From assembly GCF_000498535.1 (NCBI RefSeq), contig NZ_AVGG01000011.1:62001-126000 (forward strand): 64,000 bases of DNA, written 5' to 3'. The notes beneath the pieces were generated by a model. It did no database searches, had not been told where the DNA came from, and saw only the letters and a list, made by a program, of their open reading frames with translations. Shown here piece by piece: positions 56,805 through 64,000 of the stretch; the first letter of the stretch is position 1; every line of letters begins with the position of its first letter. The translations under genes were made by a program, and so were the position numbers. The stretch comes from Flavobacterium limnosediminis JC2902. Lineage in GTDB: Bacteria; Bacteroidota; Bacteroidia; Flavobacteriales; Flavobacteriaceae.

Positions 56805-56838
56805 CAAATATATCGATATAGTGTTCTAAAAAACACAA
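56805..56838 (-). promoter_or_regulatory. Promoter of the 2166-residue protein gene
   Basis: TTG (56838-56836) and TATATTTG (56812-56805) on the minus strand, 23 bases apart. The implied transcript starts near 56799, about 20 bases before the ATG at 56779 and downstream of the ATG at 56836. Confidence 0.58.
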
Positions 56839-56925
56839 AAAATATTGCGAATCACATATTTTAACAAATTTAAATTTTTTAAAACCAATAACAACAATTT
56901 GTGAGAAAAAACAAATGTAAATATC

Positions 56926-57747
56926 TTACATATTTTCCGCATAAAAAACCATAAACCACCAGAAAATCGGTATGCTCTCCACCCAGAAATCGGTGTAATA
57001 GTTCGAGCGCTTCGGACTGGAGAAAACAGTAAAAAGCGCAATAACGACAACCAAAACCAGATTAATCCAAAGTTGTTGTACCTGAAAATCGGATTTTAAA
57101 AATTCAAGGAAGTAAAAGGGTATCAATAAAAACAGATTGAGGATTTTAGTTTTTGCAACGCCTAATTTCTGCGGAACAGTCTGCAACGACAAATCATCGT
57201 TCTTCAAATCGATAATTTCGAAAATCAATATCAGAATGATAATCAGCAAAAAACGCTGACAGAACTTCAACCAGACATCATGAGAAAGCGTCAAACCGGC
57301 GTTTAGTATCGGAAGAAAAAGCGTAATCCCCGCCCAACAAAAAGCTACGATATAAATTTTTACGCCCGCCCAATTGCGTGCATTGCCAATCTTCGGGAAA
57401 ACCGGCAACGTATAAAGCAGTGTCAGTGCCAAAAAACCAATCGCTACCAGTTGCGTTATTCGTTCGAGATGAAAAAAATAATATCCTGCAACCGCGAAAG
57501 AAACAACACTCACTACAACGATTCCTTTCAGTTGCCTGCTCCATCTTACTTTTTCAGCCCGAACCAATGCTTCATATTTCACAAAATTATACCCTACGAT
57601 AGTTCCGAAAAACGCAAATAAAATCATCGGCTCATCATAAGCAATATGAAAGAAATGAAAGGTCATCCGAATCAGGGCATACACGGACAAAGCCACATGA
57701 ATGCTTGCGCTGATATAAAAGGACAGTATTCGCTTGAGTAATTGCAT
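56926..57747 (-). CDS. UbiA-like polytopic membrane protein
   Basis: A 273-residue inner-membrane protein from MQLLKRILSFYISASIHVAL (57747); the ATG at 57870 would add 41 residues without homology-like character. Seven or eight hydrophobic helices are evident. LIFEIIDLKNDDLSLQTVPQ between helices matches the second Asp-rich motif region of UbiA prenyltransferases (DxxxD), followed by KLGVAKTK. The first motif (NDxxDxxxD) is absent: the matching position reads GYNFVKYEALVRAEK. So the protein may have lost or changed prenyltransferase activity, or be a distant member. It is divergent from gcvP. Confidence 0.68.
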   Translation of the reverse strand: MQLLKRILSFYISASIHVALSVYALIRMTFHFFHIAYDEPMILFAFFGTIVGYNFVKYEALVRAEKVRWSRQLKGIVVVSVVSFAVAGYYFFHLERITQLVAIGFLALTLLYTLPVFPKIGNARNWAGVKIYIVAFCWAGITLFLPILNAGLTLSHDVWLKFCQRFLLIIILILIFEIIDLKNDDLSLQTVPQKLGVAKTKILNLFLLIPFYFLEFLKSDFQVQQLWINLVLVVVIALFTVFSSPKRSNYYTDFWVESIPIFWWFMVFYAENM

Positions 57748-57846
57748 CCTTACAAAAGTAATCAATCTGTTAATAAGTGTGATTTTCGGTTGACAATTCT
57801 GTATAAAATTGAGGTTAAAAAACAAGATTATTAGGATATTAATAAT

Positions 57847-57854
57847 TATTTTTG
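57847..57854 (+). promoter_or_regulatory. Candidate -7 box of gcvP
   Basis: TATTTTTG fits TAnnTTTG, about 83 bases upstream of the gcvP ATG. No TTTG at -33. The leader of roughly 75-80 nt contains no glycine-riboswitch-like structure that I can recognise. Confidence 0.38.
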
Positions 57855-57936
57855 TGCTCGTAAAAAACACAACTCATTTTTTTTTGTTTGAAGTGGTAAA
57901 ACACTCAAGCGCTTAAACAAACAGTACAGATAACTG

Positions 57937-60786
57937 ATGAAAACAGATGCATTTGCTTTAAGACACATCGGTCCGAGAGAATCAGACCTGCAACACATGT
58001 TCAAAACCATTGGTGTAAAGGACATGACGCAACTACTTTATGAAACTTTTCCGGACGGAATCCGTTTGAAACAAGATTTACAATTAGACCCTGCCATGAC
58101 CGAATATGAGTATTTAACTCATGTGACACAGTTAGGCGCAAAAAATAAAGTATTCAAATCGTATATCGGTTTGGGCTATCACCCTGCTATCGTTCCGCCG
58201 GTTATCCAAAGAAATATTTTCGAAAACCCGGGATGGTACACGGCTTATACTCCGTATCAGGCTGAAATCGCGCAAGGCCGTTTAGAGGCTTTATTGAACT
58301 ACCAGACTACGATTATCGAATTAACTGGAATGGAGATTGCTAACGCTTCCTTATTGGACGAAGGTACTGCTGCTGCTGAAGCAATGACGTTACTTTTTGA
58401 CGTAAGAACGCGCGACCAAAAGAAAAACAACATCAATAAATTCTTCGTTTCTGAAGAAATTTTACCGCAGACTTTATCGATTTTACAAACACGATCAACT
58501 CCTTTAAACATTGAGTTAGTTGTTGGTAATCATGAAACTTTTGATTTTTCAGAAGATTTCTTCGGAGCAATGTTACAATATCCTGGTAAATACGGACAGG
58601 TTTTCGATTACGCAGGTTTCATCAACACCGCAAAATCAAAAGAAATTAAAGTAGCGGTTGCTGCTGATATCTTGTCTTTAGTAAAACTAACTTCTCCGGG
58701 AGAATTAGGAGCGGCTGTAGTAGTTGGTACTACGCAGCGTTTCGGTATTCCAATGGGTTACGGAGGTCCTCACGCAGGTTTCTTCGCTACTAAAGAAGAG
58801 TACAAACGTTCGATGCCCGGTAGAATTATTGGAGTTTCTATCGACGTAAACGGAAACCGTGCCTTACGTATGGCATTGGGTACTCGTGAGCAGCACATCA
58901 AACGTGAAAAAGCGACTTCTAACATCTGTACCGCACAGGTATTGTTAGCTGTTATGGCCGGAATGTATGCTGTATACCACGGTCCGAAAGGATTACAATA
59001 CATCGCTGATAAAGTTCATGCTTCGGCGGTTACAACTGCAAAAGCACTATCTTCAATCGGTGTAAACCAAGTGAACTCGGCGTTCTTCGATACGCTTTTA
59101 GTGAAAGCCGATGCTGCTAAAGTAAGAGCGATTGCTGAGAAAAACGAAGTAAACTTCTTCTATCCGAACAACGAAAGCGTTTCCATCTCTTTCAACGAAA
59201 CGACTTCAATTTCAGACATCAATACGATTGTTGCCATTTTCGCAGAAGCGGCCGGAAAATCAGCGGTTCATGTTTCGGAATTGGCTACTGAGGCACACTT
59301 ACCGGAAAAATTAATCCGTACCTCATCGTTCTTACAACACGAGGTATTCAACAACCATCATTCGGAAAGCCAATTGATGCGTTATATCAAAAAATTAGAG
59401 CGTAAAGATTTATCATTGAACCACTCTATGATTTCTTTAGGTTCTTGTACGATGAAATTGAACGCGGCTGCTGAAATGTTACCACTTTCAATGCCAAACT
59501 GGAACAGCATCCACCCGTTTGCTCCGGCAGATCAGGTTCAAGGATACTTAACAATGTTGAAAAAATTAGAGCAACAGTTGAATGTAGTTACAGGTTTCCA
59601 GGGAACTTCATTACAACCAAACTCAGGTGCTCAAGGGGAATATGCCGGTTTGATGGCGATTCGCGCTTACCACATCTCTCGTGGCGAAGGACACCGTAAC
59701 GTATGTTTGATCCCATCTTCTGCTCACGGAACCAACCCGGCTTCAGCTGCGATGGCGGGAATGAAAATCATCGTAACCAAAACCACTCCGGAAGGAAACA
59801 TCGACGTAGAAGATTTAAGAGCAAGAGCTATCGAGCACAAAGACGATTTATCTTGTTTGATGGTAACATACCCTTCTACTCACGGGGTTTACGAATCATC
59901 TATCATTGAAATCACTAAATTAATCCACGATAACGGCGGATTAGTATATATGGACGGTGCAAACATGAACGCACAGGTTGGATTAACAAATCCTGCTACT
60001 ATTGGTGCAGACGTTTGCCACCTGAACTTACACAAAACATTCGCAATCCCTCACGGTGGTGGCGGACCTGGAGTTGGACCAATCTGTGTGAACGAGAAAT
60101 TGGTTGACTTCTTACCAACTAACCCGGTAGTGGCTACTGGCGGTAAAGATGCTATCTCTGCTATCTCTGCTGCGCCTTACGGTTCTGCTTTGGTATGTTT
60201 GATTTCTTACGGTTACATCTGTATGTTAGGTGCTGAAGGTTTACGTTCGGCTACTGAGCATGCGATCTTAAATGCTAACTACATGAAAGCGCGTTTCGAA
60301 GGTCACTTCCCTATCCTTTATTCAGGAGAAATGGGTCGTGCGGCTCACGAAATGATTTTAGATTGTCGTGAATTCAAACAAAACGGAATCGAAGTTACCG
60401 ATATTGCAAAACGTTTAATGGATTACGGTTTCCACGCACCAACCGTATCGTTCCCGGTAGCAGGCACTTTAATGGTTGAGCCTACTGAATCTGAAGATTT
60501 AGCAGAATTAGACCGTTTCTGTGACGCATTGATTTCCATCCGAAAAGAAATCGCGGAAGCATCTGTAGAAGACACTAACAATCCGTTGAAAAACTCACCG
60601 CACACGTTAGCGATGTTGACTGCTGAGCGTTGGGATTTCCCATATTCAAGAGAAAAAGCGGCTTATCCGTTGGAATACATTGCCGACAACAAATTCTGGC
60701 CATCCGTTCGTCGTGTAGATGATGCTTATGGAGACAGAAACCTGGTTTGTTCTTGCGCACCGATTGAAGCGTATATGGAAAGCTAA
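57937..60786 (+). CDS. gcvP: Glycine dehydrogenase (decarboxylating), P protein
   Basis: The PLP-dependent P protein of the glycine cleavage system decarboxylates glycine and passes aminomethyl to lipoyl-GcvH. The 949-residue single chain fuses the alpha- and beta-type halves found separately in some bacteria. It begins FALRHIGPRESDLQHMFKTI. The N-terminal half has YTPYQAEIAQGRLEALLNYQ; the C-terminal half has SLGSCTMKLNAAAEMLPLSM and the PLP Lys700 in NLHKTFAIPHGGGGPG. Codon use is visibly biased towards a small set (GGT, GTT, ACT, TTC), which suggests high expression. It is monocistronic here; gcvT and gcvH are not in the window. Confidence 0.97.
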   Translation: MKTDAFALRHIGPRESDLQHMFKTIGVKDMTQLLYETFPDGIRLKQDLQLDPAMTEYEYLTHVTQLGAKNKVFKSYIGLGYHPAIVPPVIQRNIFENPGWYTAYTPYQAEIAQGRLEALLNYQTTIIELTGMEIANASLLDEGTAAAEAMTLLFDVRTRDQKKNNINKFFVSEEILPQTLSILQTRSTPLNIELVVGNHETFDFSEDFFGAMLQYPGKYGQVFDYAGFINTAKSKEIKVAVAADILSLVKLTSPGELGAAVVVGTTQRFGIPMGYGGPHAGFFATKEEYKRSMPGRIIGVSIDVNGNRALRMALGTREQHIKREKATSNICTAQVLLAVMAGMYAVYHGPKGLQYIADKVHASAVTTAKALSSIGVNQVNSAFFDTLLVKADAAKVRAIAEKNEVNFFYPNNESVSISFNETTSISDINTIVAIFAEAAGKSAVHVSELATEAHLPEKLIRTSSFLQHEVFNNHHSESQLMRYIKKLERKDLSLNHSMISLGSCTMKLNAAAEMLPLSMPNWNSIHPFAPADQVQGYLTMLKKLEQQLNVVTGFQGTSLQPNSGAQGEYAGLMAIRAYHISRGEGHRNVCLIPSSAHGTNPASAAMAGMKIIVTKTTPEGNIDVEDLRARAIEHKDDLSCLMVTYPSTHGVYESSIIEITKLIHDNGGLVYMDGANMNAQVGLTNPATIGADVCHLNLHKTFAIPHGGGGPGVGPICVNEKLVDFLPTNPVVATGGKDAISAISAAPYGSALVCLISYGYICMLGAEGLRSATEHAILNANYMKARFEGHFPILYSGEMGRAAHEMILDCREFKQNGIEVTDIAKRLMDYGFHAPTVSFPVAGTLMVEPTESEDLAELDRFCDALISIRKEIAEASVEDTNNPLKNSPHTLAMLTAERWDFPYSREKAAYPLEYIADNKFWPSVRRVDDAYGDRNLVCSCAPIEAYMES

Positions 60787-60795
60787 AAAAAGAAA

Positions 60796-60823
60796 GCCAA
60801 TAGGCAATAGGCAGAAGCCAACA
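60796..60823 (+). repeat. Heptamer repeat after gcvP
   Basis: Four 7-bp units GCCAATA, GGCAATA, GGCAGAA, GCCAACA in register, between the gcvP stop codon and its terminator. Confidence 0.65.
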
Positions 60824-60825
60824 GT

Positions 60826-60857
60826 AACCCTTTCGGAAACGGAAGGGTTATTTTTTT
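60826..60857 (+). terminator. Terminator of gcvP
   Basis: AACCCTTTCG, GAAA loop, CGGAAGGGTT (10-bp stem, one G-U), then A and seven T. Confidence 0.9.
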
Positions 60858-61020
60858 GTAAAATATCAATACATTTTTCGCACCAAAAAAGAAAATAAAA
60901 ACACTTTTTACAATTTTCCTGACATTATCATAACATTTTCACAAAAATACCTTAAAAATTATTTTTTTTAAATATATCCCGATTTAGAATAACTAACTTA
61001 GTAGGATTGAAACCTACGTC

Positions 61021-62079
61021 ATGGCTATAAAAATAACGGGCTCAGGAAGCTACATCCCGACCCAAATTGTTACCAATACCGATTTTGAAAGACATCAATT
61101 CCTGAATGAAGACGGCTCCACTTATGCCGTGCCGAATGATGTAATCGCAGAAAAATTCAAAGACATTACCGGAATAGAAGAACGCCGTTATGTTGAGAAT
61201 AACTTAACCACTTCGGACATTGCTTTCTTTGCCGCCGAAAAAGCGATAGAAGATTCAAAAGTTGATCCGGAAACCTTAGACTATATTATTGTTGCCCATA
61301 ATTTTGGAGATGTGAAACACGGTGCCATCCAATCGGATACCGTACCCAGCATTGCTTCCCGGGTAAAGCACAACCTGAAAATCAGAAACCCTAAATGTGT
61401 GGCATACGATGTTATGTTTGGCTGTCCGGGCTGGATTGAGGGCATGATTCAGGCACAGGCTTTTATCAAGGCAGGCATGGCCAAAAAATGTCTGGTGGTT
61501 GGTGCCGAAACTCTTTCCCGCGTGGTCGATGTGCACGATCGGGACAGTATGATTTATTCTGATGGTGCTGGGGCAACCGTTCTTGAGCTAACCGAGGAAG
61601 AAGGTGGCTTTCTGTCGCACGAAACCGCCTCGTTTACTTATGAAGAAAGTGAGTTTTTGTTCTTTGGAAAATCCTATAACGTAGATCATAATCCCGACAT
61701 ACGTTACCTTAAAATGTACGGCAGAAAAATATATGAGTTTGCCCTGAGTCAGGTTCCGCTTGCCATGAAAACCTGCCTGGACAACAGCGGCATTCCGATT
61801 TCCGATCTTAAAAAAATCCTGATTCATCAGGCGAATGAGAAAATGGACGAGGCCATTGTACAACGCTTTTTCAAATTATACAAACATACACCGCCTGAAA
61901 ACGTAATGCCGATGAATATCAAGAAACTAGGAAACAGCAGCGTGGCGACAATCCCAACCTTATACGATCTGATCCTGAAAGGTAAAATTGAAAATCAGGA
62001 ATTGCATAAAGGCGATGTGGTTATTTTCGCTTCGGTGGGAGCGGGTATGAACATTAATGCGTTTGTGTATAGGTGTTAG
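61021..62079 (+). CDS. 3-oxoacyl-ACP synthase III (FabH)-like protein
   Basis: A thiolase-fold condensing enzyme of 352 residues. The triad is intact: Cys135 in FGCPGWIEGM, His in ILIHQANEKMDEAI and Asn in KKLGNSSVATIPTLYDL. N-terminal AIKITGSGSYIPTQIVTNTD is typical. It is longer than housekeeping FabH (about 320), and the insertion near FLNEDGSTYAVPNDV suggests a specialised group, as in aryl-polyene, lipid or beta-ketone formation, rather than the starter enzyme of fatty-acid synthesis. No other fatty-acid or polyketide gene is near. Its stop codon lies inside the heptamer repeat at 62075. Confidence 0.85.
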   Translation: MAIKITGSGSYIPTQIVTNTDFERHQFLNEDGSTYAVPNDVIAEKFKDITGIEERRYVENNLTTSDIAFFAAEKAIEDSKVDPETLDYIIVAHNFGDVKHGAIQSDTVPSIASRVKHNLKIRNPKCVAYDVMFGCPGWIEGMIQAQAFIKAGMAKKCLVVGAETLSRVVDVHDRDSMIYSDGAGATVLELTEEEGGFLSHETASFTYEESEFLFFGKSYNVDHNPDIRYLKMYGRKIYEFALSQVPLAMKTCLDNSGIPISDLKKILIHQANEKMDEAIVQRFFKLYKHTPPENVMPMNIKKLGNSSVATIPTLYDLILKGKIENQELHKGDVVIFASVGAGMNINAFVYRC

Positions 62080-62109
62080 TCATTAGTGGTTAGTCGATAG
62101 TAGTTAGCC
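62075..62109 (+). repeat. Heptamer repeat across the end of the FabH-like gene
   Basis: Five 7-bp units GTTAGTC, ATTAGTG, GTTAGTC, GATAGTA, GTTAGCC in exact register. The stop codon TAG (62077-62079) lies in the first unit. Confidence 0.75.
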
Positions 62110-62134
62110 CGCTATGAAAAAGTCTTCCCGCCGT

Positions 62135-62154
62135 TCAAAGTCTCCCGACTTTGA
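62135..62154. other. Perfect 8-bp hairpin in spacer
   Basis: TCAAAGTC / GACTTTGA with loop TCCC. No T run follows, so it is not a standard terminator. Function unknown. Confidence 0.55.
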
Positions 62155-62196
62155 GCAATAAAGTTTACAACAGTACGAACTAATCAATTAAAAGAA

Positions 62197-62231
62197 AAGC
62201 TACAGCGTTAAGTTGTAGCTTATTATTTTTG
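62197..62231 (+). terminator. Terminator of the FabH-like gene
   Basis: AAGCTACA / TGTAGCTT, 9-base loop, followed by the T-rich ATTATTTTTG. Confidence 0.78.
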
Positions 62232-62325
62232 TTCTGGAAATGAGCACGCAAATTCTCCTGGCTTTGCAGAGCAGGTTTTTTAGACACAAGTATATCTCTT
62301 TATAGTCTACAATAATGCAGTAGCC

Positions 62326-62365
62326 AAAAAATCACCAATTTTGGTGATTGTGTAGGTGGTTTTTT
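62326..62365. promoter_or_regulatory. Two mutually exclusive hairpins
   Basis: AATCACCAA (62330-62338) pairs with TTGGTGATT (62341-62349) as a tight 9-bp hairpin. The same left arm, as AAAAAATCACC (62326-62336), can instead pair with GGTGGTTTTTT (62355-62365), an 11-bp stem with one G-U that ends in a T run. Only one can form at a time, as in attenuators. It lies about 80 bases upstream of the promoter of the AAA+ gene. Confidence 0.5.
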
Positions 62366-62445
62366 ATGGGTAGGTTTGGAGAATTGCACTAGGGAATCAT
62401 TACAGCTAAATTACTCACAACTTTGTTGATAATCAACCATATTGA

Positions 62446-62479
62446 TTTGAAGTGTTTTTATTACAAATTTGTATCTTAG
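62446..62479 (+). promoter_or_regulatory. Promoter of the AAA+ ATPase gene
   Basis: TTTG (62446-62449), 22-base spacer, TATCTTAG (62472-62479). The -7 box differs from TAnnTTTG at the seventh base. The leader would be about 78 nt. Confidence 0.45.
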
Positions 62480-62561
62480 TGCGACAAAAAAAATTCTCTT
62501 ATAAAACAGGATTCAACCAAACATATCTAAACAAGGCATAAGCAACTTTAAAACAACGAAT

Positions 62562-63797
62562 ATGATAGAAAATGACTTCTTTGGACTTCATAAAGAACGA
62601 AAACTTAAAGACTCAAAAGTTAGAGAGATTTTCACTCCACATCAACCAATTCAAACAGTTGAATTTTTTTGTGGTAGAGAAATGGAAGTAACTAGAATCA
62701 TTGAATATCTCAATACTCCAGGACAGCATGCATTAGTCTATGGAGATAGAGGTGTTGGCAAAAGTTCCTTAGCTAATATTACTTGCGATTTATTAATTCG
62801 GAATGTTATAAGCGGAAAACTCTATAAAAAAAGATGCGACAGTTACGATAATTTCGCAACTATTTTGAGATCTCCTTTAAATGATGTTGATGTTAACATA
62901 GATTTATTAGAAACACAAAAAACCACCTCTGGAGCTATCGGTTCGGATAAATCGCTCGTCCCTATTCTACCTAGCCTTGGAAAATCCCATGTTTCAAAAG
63001 TACAAGGGCATGGGCAATCTTCCCTTTCACCAAGTTGGGTCTGCGAAAAACTGAGAGGTGTTGATGGTATTCTTTTAATTGATGAATTTGATATTCTATC
63101 CAACGATGAAGACAAAAAAAAGATAGCGGAACTTATAAAACAACTAAGTGATTGTGCTTCAAAATTTAAATTATTTATTGTTGGAATTGCTGAAAGCAGT
63201 TCTGACTTGACAGCTGGACACCCTTCAGTCCAAAGATGTCTTAAAGAAACTCGAATTAGCAGAATGATAGATGATGAATTAGAAGCTATTATTTTAGCTG
63301 GGGAAAAGAAACTAAATTTAAAGTTTAATGATGCTGCAATTAAACGAATCGTAAAAGTTAGTTCCGGATATCCCCATTTCACACATCTTCTTGCTCTAAA
63401 ATCCGCCGAAGATGCAATTTTAGACCAAAGAAAAGATATTAATCTTAAAAATATTATCGAAGCAACTAGAAGAGCAGTAGATGATTCAGAAGGCACATTA
63501 AAACAAGCTTATGACAATGCCGTAAGATCTTCTGCTACTGATGAATATAAAAAAATTCTTTTAGCAGCGGCTTGTAGTAATGCTGAAGAAATTAAAGCTT
63601 CAGAGTTAAGACAAAAATACAAGGATTTATTTGAGACCGATATAACGCAAGGACATTTAAATAATCATTTTCAAAAAATTGTTTCTGAAGACAATTCAAA
63701 CATTTTAAGAAGAATTGCGAAAGGCGTTTATAGATTTAATGACCCGCGAATGCCAAGTTTTATTAAAATCGCTCAATCATTTATCGAGAAAGACTAA
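62562..63797 (+). CDS. ORC1/Cdc6-like AAA+ ATPase (accessory)
   Basis: A 411-residue cytoplasmic ATPase. An N-terminal segment with FFCGREMEVTRIIEYLNTPG leads to Walker A GDRGVGKSSL at residues 61-70 and Walker B GILLIDEFD at 169-177. A sensor segment LFIVGIAESSSDL follows, then a lid domain with SSGYPHFTHLLALKSAEDAI and a C-terminal winged-helix-like domain (about 330-411; ASELRQKYKDLFETDITQGH). This layout is that of the AAA_16/ORC-Cdc6 group. Lone genes of this type occur in accessory and defence regions, but its partner is not visible here. It is more AT-rich and uses more A/T-ending codons than the genes before it, suggesting transfer. The exact function is unknown. Confidence 0.75.
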   Translation: MIENDFFGLHKERKLKDSKVREIFTPHQPIQTVEFFCGREMEVTRIIEYLNTPGQHALVYGDRGVGKSSLANITCDLLIRNVISGKLYKKRCDSYDNFATILRSPLNDVDVNIDLLETQKTTSGAIGSDKSLVPILPSLGKSHVSKVQGHGQSSLSPSWVCEKLRGVDGILLIDEFDILSNDEDKKKIAELIKQLSDCASKFKLFIVGIAESSSDLTAGHPSVQRCLKETRISRMIDDELEAIILAGEKKLNLKFNDAAIKRIVKVSSGYPHFTHLLALKSAEDAILDQRKDINLKNIIEATRRAVDDSEGTLKQAYDNAVRSSATDEYKKILLAAACSNAEEIKASELRQKYKDLFETDITQGHLNNHFQKIVSEDNSNILRRIAKGVYRFNDPRMPSFIKIAQSFIEKD

Positions 63798-63932
63798 ACA
63801 CTAATTCTAAAAACAATTGTAATTCACCTGCTTCGCAAAGTCCTTCAGATAGCGCGAACTTCCTGCTCGTACCCATATAGCGTTTAACTGTTTTGAAAAT
63901 AGATTTGAATTAGATTGTGGCATAAGCAAGAT
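63798..63932. other. Spacer with a GC-richer segment
   Basis: After the ATPase gene the stretch 63829-63881 (containing CTTCGCAAAGTCCTTCAGAT and GCGAACTTCCTGCTCG) is markedly richer in G+C than its surroundings. It has the look of a dispersed intergenic repeat. It is not identified and no terminator is clear. Confidence 0.35.
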
Positions 63933-64000
63933 GCTCGCACTAGAGGGGGATTTGACAACAGACATCGCTGAAATGCTTTCTGTGAAAGAATTAAAATCGA
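63933..64000 (+). CDS. Possible start of a gene running off the window
   Basis: An ATG at 63933 opens a frame reading MLALEGDLTTDIAEMLSVKE and onwards to the window edge without a stop; the frame is open upstream to the TGA at 63894. It has coding-like composition but is too short to identify. The start could lie elsewhere. Confidence 0.35.

Noticed and set aside
57855..57936. Glycine riboswitch in front of gcvP
   Set aside because: The leader is short and A-rich, with no paired conserved core of a glycine aptamer.
62843..63496. 217-residue minus-strand ORF in the AAA+ gene
   Set aside because: Ser/Leu-rich antisense frame; the plus strand has intact Walker motifs.
63798..64000. Insertion-sequence end at the right edge
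   Set aside because: No terminal inverted repeat, target duplication or transposase motif can be seen in the visible part.

Overview
The window looks like a chromosomal segment of a member of the Flavobacteriaceae, close to Flavobacterium. Four things point there. The str-operon proteins and most enzymes read as flavobacterial versions. Several secreted proteins end in type IX secretion (T9SS) sorting domains. Genes lack Shine-Dalgarno sequences but often carry the Bacteroidetes -7 box TAnnTTTG. Intergenic spacers hold copies of an RNA-like element that resembles the flavobacterial Flavo-1 motif. Coding density is high and most genes are housekeeping.

Layout. 1-1740 (minus) is the str operon rpsL-rpsG-fusA, with fusA cut by the window edge. 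1922-9400 holds an Omp85-family outer membrane protein, rlmB, an alpha/beta hydrolase, a rhomboid protease, rarA, an unknown secreted protein and a YjjG-type nucleotidase. 9400-11808 (minus) is a three-gene ABC transporter operon with a His-rich permease and a CxxC partner, probably for a metal. 11889-17062 carries radC, a DUF1287 protein, mpl, a TPR protein and a carboxypeptidase-regulatory-domain protein. 17063-20627 holds two exported peptidases (S46 and M43). 20799-24357 (minus) is the run hpt-adk-CNNM/HlyC-obgE. 24531-29910 carries a HEAT-like protein, a lipoprotein, purK-purE and an M3 peptidase.

30381-56779 is a surface-protein region. It holds a T9SS 'DGGYI' repeat protein, a 21-bp tandem repeat array beside an unknown helical protein, three paralogous beta-helix 'DIGADEF' T9SS proteins (one a 2431-residue double-length version), and a fourth giant T9SS protein of about 2166 residues. 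Between the giants sits a compact minus-strand operon: a Tat-exported GH109-type glycosidase, a sugar-1-phosphate nucleotidyltransferase and a sugar kinase. Together these read as release and salvage of an N-acetylhexosamine, probably GalNAc. 56926-62079 returns to housekeeping (UbiA-like membrane protein, gcvP, a FabH-like synthase). 62080-64000 is more AT-rich and accessory-looking, with an ORC/Cdc6-like AAA+ ATPase behind a leader of competing hairpins.

The least explained signals are non-coding. They are the exact 21-bp (63-bp super-period) array at 32084-32347, strictly 7-bp-periodic tandem repeats at the 3' ends of about ten genes, a ~88-bp upstream block shared by the three beta-helix genes, and a TAnnTTCG variant of the -7 box found only upstream of exported-protein genes here. 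All family names come from reading the sequence and from memory; no search was run.
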